Origin: Flavobacteriales bacterium
GTDB taxonomy: Bacteria > Bacteroidota > Bacteroidia > Flavobacteriales_D > Crocinitomicaceae
Assembly (NCBI GenBank): GCA_947496835.1
Contig: CANMFV010000078.1
Span: 1 to 5,776, forward strand
Direction of reading: 5' to 3'
Length of the DNA: 5,776 nt
Shown piece by piece: positions 4,388-5,776 of the stretch (position 1 is its first letter; the number at the start of each line of letters is the position of its first letter). The position numbers and the translations under genes were made by a program. The notes below the pieces were generated by a model. That model saw nothing but the letters and a program-made list of their open reading frames with translations. It was not told the origin of the DNA and searched no databases.

Positions 4388-5776
4388 ATTTCGATATCAG
4401 ACGTTATGTTATCTTGGCATTCATCATTTTGGTGGGTTTCCTATATACATTTCGTTTGTTTTATATGCAGGTGGTAGATGATACTTGGACTCTTCGCGCC
4501 CATGAAGTAGCAGAAAAACGAATTGAAGTCACGCCCCCAAGAGGAGTTGTATTTGACCGAAATGGAATGAAAATCGTTTCGAATCGAACTTACTTCAATT
4601 TAATGATGGTCGAGGATGAAATTAAAAACCTTGACACTGTCGCTTTCGCAAAATTAATTGGTTGGACCGTCGAAGATGTGCGAAATCGCTTTAAAGAAAT
4701 TGTAAAAGGAGAAGGAACATACTATAATAAAATCACAGGAAAACGCACATCAAATTACCAGAAAATACGCAAATACCCTTTTTTGAAAGAATTGACCTTA
4801 GAGGAAATTTCCAGCATTGCTCCCCACTTAGAGAATTTTCCTGGTTTTTATGAAAAGGTAACGAGTATGCGTAATTATCCCTTTAAAAGCGGAGCAAATA
4901 TCATGGGCTATTTATCTGAAGTAAATAGAGAGGAAGTCGATGAAGATCGCTTTTATAGACCAGGTGATAACATTGGCCGTTCTGGAATCGAAAAATTCTA
5001 TGAGCGTGAGTTAAGAGGAAGAAAAGGAATCAAGTATATTGTTACTTCTGCATTGAACAACGCCATTGAACCTTTCGCCGATGGAAAGTATGATACCACT
5101 GCACGTCAAGCAGAACCATTAAAACTGGGAATGGACATGATTATCCAGTCCTACGGTGAAAAATTAATGAAAAACAAGAAAGGTTGTATTGTCGCTATCG
5201 AACCATCTACTGGTGAAATTTTAGCAATGGTATCAGCACCGTCTTACGATCCAAATATGCTAGTGGGAAAAAGAAACATTAGCGAAAATTATCCGAAACT
5301 CGCCTTGAACAAAAACATGCCTTTGTTCCCTCGTCCGTTACAAGCTGAATATCCACCAGGATCCATTTTCAAATTGGTACAATCTCTAATCGGCATGCAA
5401 GAAGAGGTAATTACGGAAAATTCTGGATTCCCCTGCGATAAAAGCATGGTAGGCTGTCACAATCATCCATCCGCTCGCAATGTAGCCGAAGCAGTTCAAT
5501 ATTCATGTAATCCTTACTATTACGCAGTTGTTCGCCGCATTATTCAACAAGGAAAGAAAAAAGGAACATTTGCGGATGCTGAATATGGACTTAACAAATG
5601 GCATCGCTACATGAACAGTTTCGGACTGGGAAGAACACTCGATACGGATGTTTCTGGTCAACGTCCCGGATTGATCCCGGATGCAAAATACTATGATAAA
5701 TGGTATGGACATCATCAATGGGCTTTTTCTACGATTCGTTCCATTTCAATTGGACAAGGTGAAGTGAAATTGACTC
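4384..5776 (+). CDS. mrdA: Penicillin-binding protein 2 (elongasome transpeptidase), 3'-truncated
   Basis: Class B PBP that crosslinks lateral-wall peptidoglycan together with RodA. 464 codons are present and the frame runs off the right edge. An N-terminal membrane anchor at about 8-28 is followed by the pedestal domain. That carries the conserved PPRGVVFDRNG (51-61) and GDNIGRSGIEKFYERELRG (195-213). The transpeptidase domain begins near 265 (GCIVAIEPSTGEILAMVS). The active-site SxxK is SIFK with nucleophile S327 and K330 in YPPGSIFK, and SxN is S374-C375-N376. The KTG box is not yet reached; the last residues, IGQGEVKLT, are the segment that normally comes shortly before it. A Cys/His cluster (C351, C358, H359, H361, C375) surrounds the SxN region. 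The 4-nt overlap with mreD fixes the start and supports one operon; rodA would be expected downstream. Confidence 0.96.
   Translation, partial: MNFDIRRYVILAFIILVGFLYTFRLFYMQVVDDTWTLRAHEVAEKRIEVTPPRGVVFDRNGMKIVSNRTYFNLMMVEDEIKNLDTVAFAKLIGWTVEDVRNRFKEIVKGEGTYYNKITGKRTSNYQKIRKYPFLKELTLEEISSIAPHLENFPGFYEKVTSMRNYPFKSGANIMGYLSEVNREEVDEDRFYRPGDNIGRSGIEKFYERELRGRKGIKYIVTSALNNAIEPFADGKYDTTARQAEPLKLGMDMIIQSYGEKLMKNKKGCIVAIEPSTGEILAMVSAPSYDPNMLVGKRNISENYPKLALNKNMPLFPRPLQAEYPPGSIFKLVQSLIGMQEEVITENSGFPCDKSMVGCHNHPSARNVAEAVQYSCNPYYYAVVRRIIQQGKKKGTFADAEYGLNKWHRYMNSFGLGRTLDTDVSGQRPGLIPDAKYYDKWYGHHQWAFSTIRSISIGQGEVKLT

Overview
The window looks like chromosomal DNA of a Bacteroidota bacterium, probably of the order Flavobacteriales. 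The reasons are the family flavour of the proteins (Bacteroidota-type MreC, MreD, PBP2 and MgtE), the lack of Shine-Dalgarno sequences before the starts, and an exact match to the Bacteroidota -7 promoter box (TAnnTTTG) just before each transcription unit whose start is visible. Genus is not resolved; a Fluviicola/Crocinitomicaceae-like organism is only a guess from general appearance.

Layout, all genes on the + strand. (1) 1-935: 3' part of a manganese-type superoxide dismutase with about 115 extra C-terminal residues forming a His/Cys-containing helical domain. (2) 1023-2375: mgtE, a CBS-domain-gated Mg2+ channel, starting at GTG a few bases after its promoter. (3) 2419-2509: tRNA-Ser(GGA) with encoded CCA, with its own promoter overlapping the end of mgtE and a strong intrinsic terminator behind it. 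(4) 2510-3023: about 510 bases with no gene but a lot of structure: a roughly 130-nt imperfect palindrome abutting the tRNA, a GC-rich mirror-symmetric motif, two copies of an 8-bp tandem-repeat array offset by 130 bp, a 9-bp inverted repeat, and the promoter of the next operon. (5) 3024-5776: mreC-mreD-mrdA (PBP2), joined by ATGA overlaps; mrdA runs off the right edge.

The last three genes form the rod-shape/elongasome operon. MreC is the periplasmic scaffold, MreD its membrane partner and PBP2 the transpeptidase that crosslinks new lateral-wall peptidoglycan; rodA commonly follows but is outside the window. Superoxide dismutase, MgtE and tRNA-Ser are housekeeping functions with no evident link to the operon or to each other.

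No defence system, phage, transposase or CRISPR is present. The less ordinary content is the fused C-terminal domain on the superoxide dismutase, the repeat mosaic between the tRNA and mreC, and promoter placements that imply very short or absent 5' leaders.
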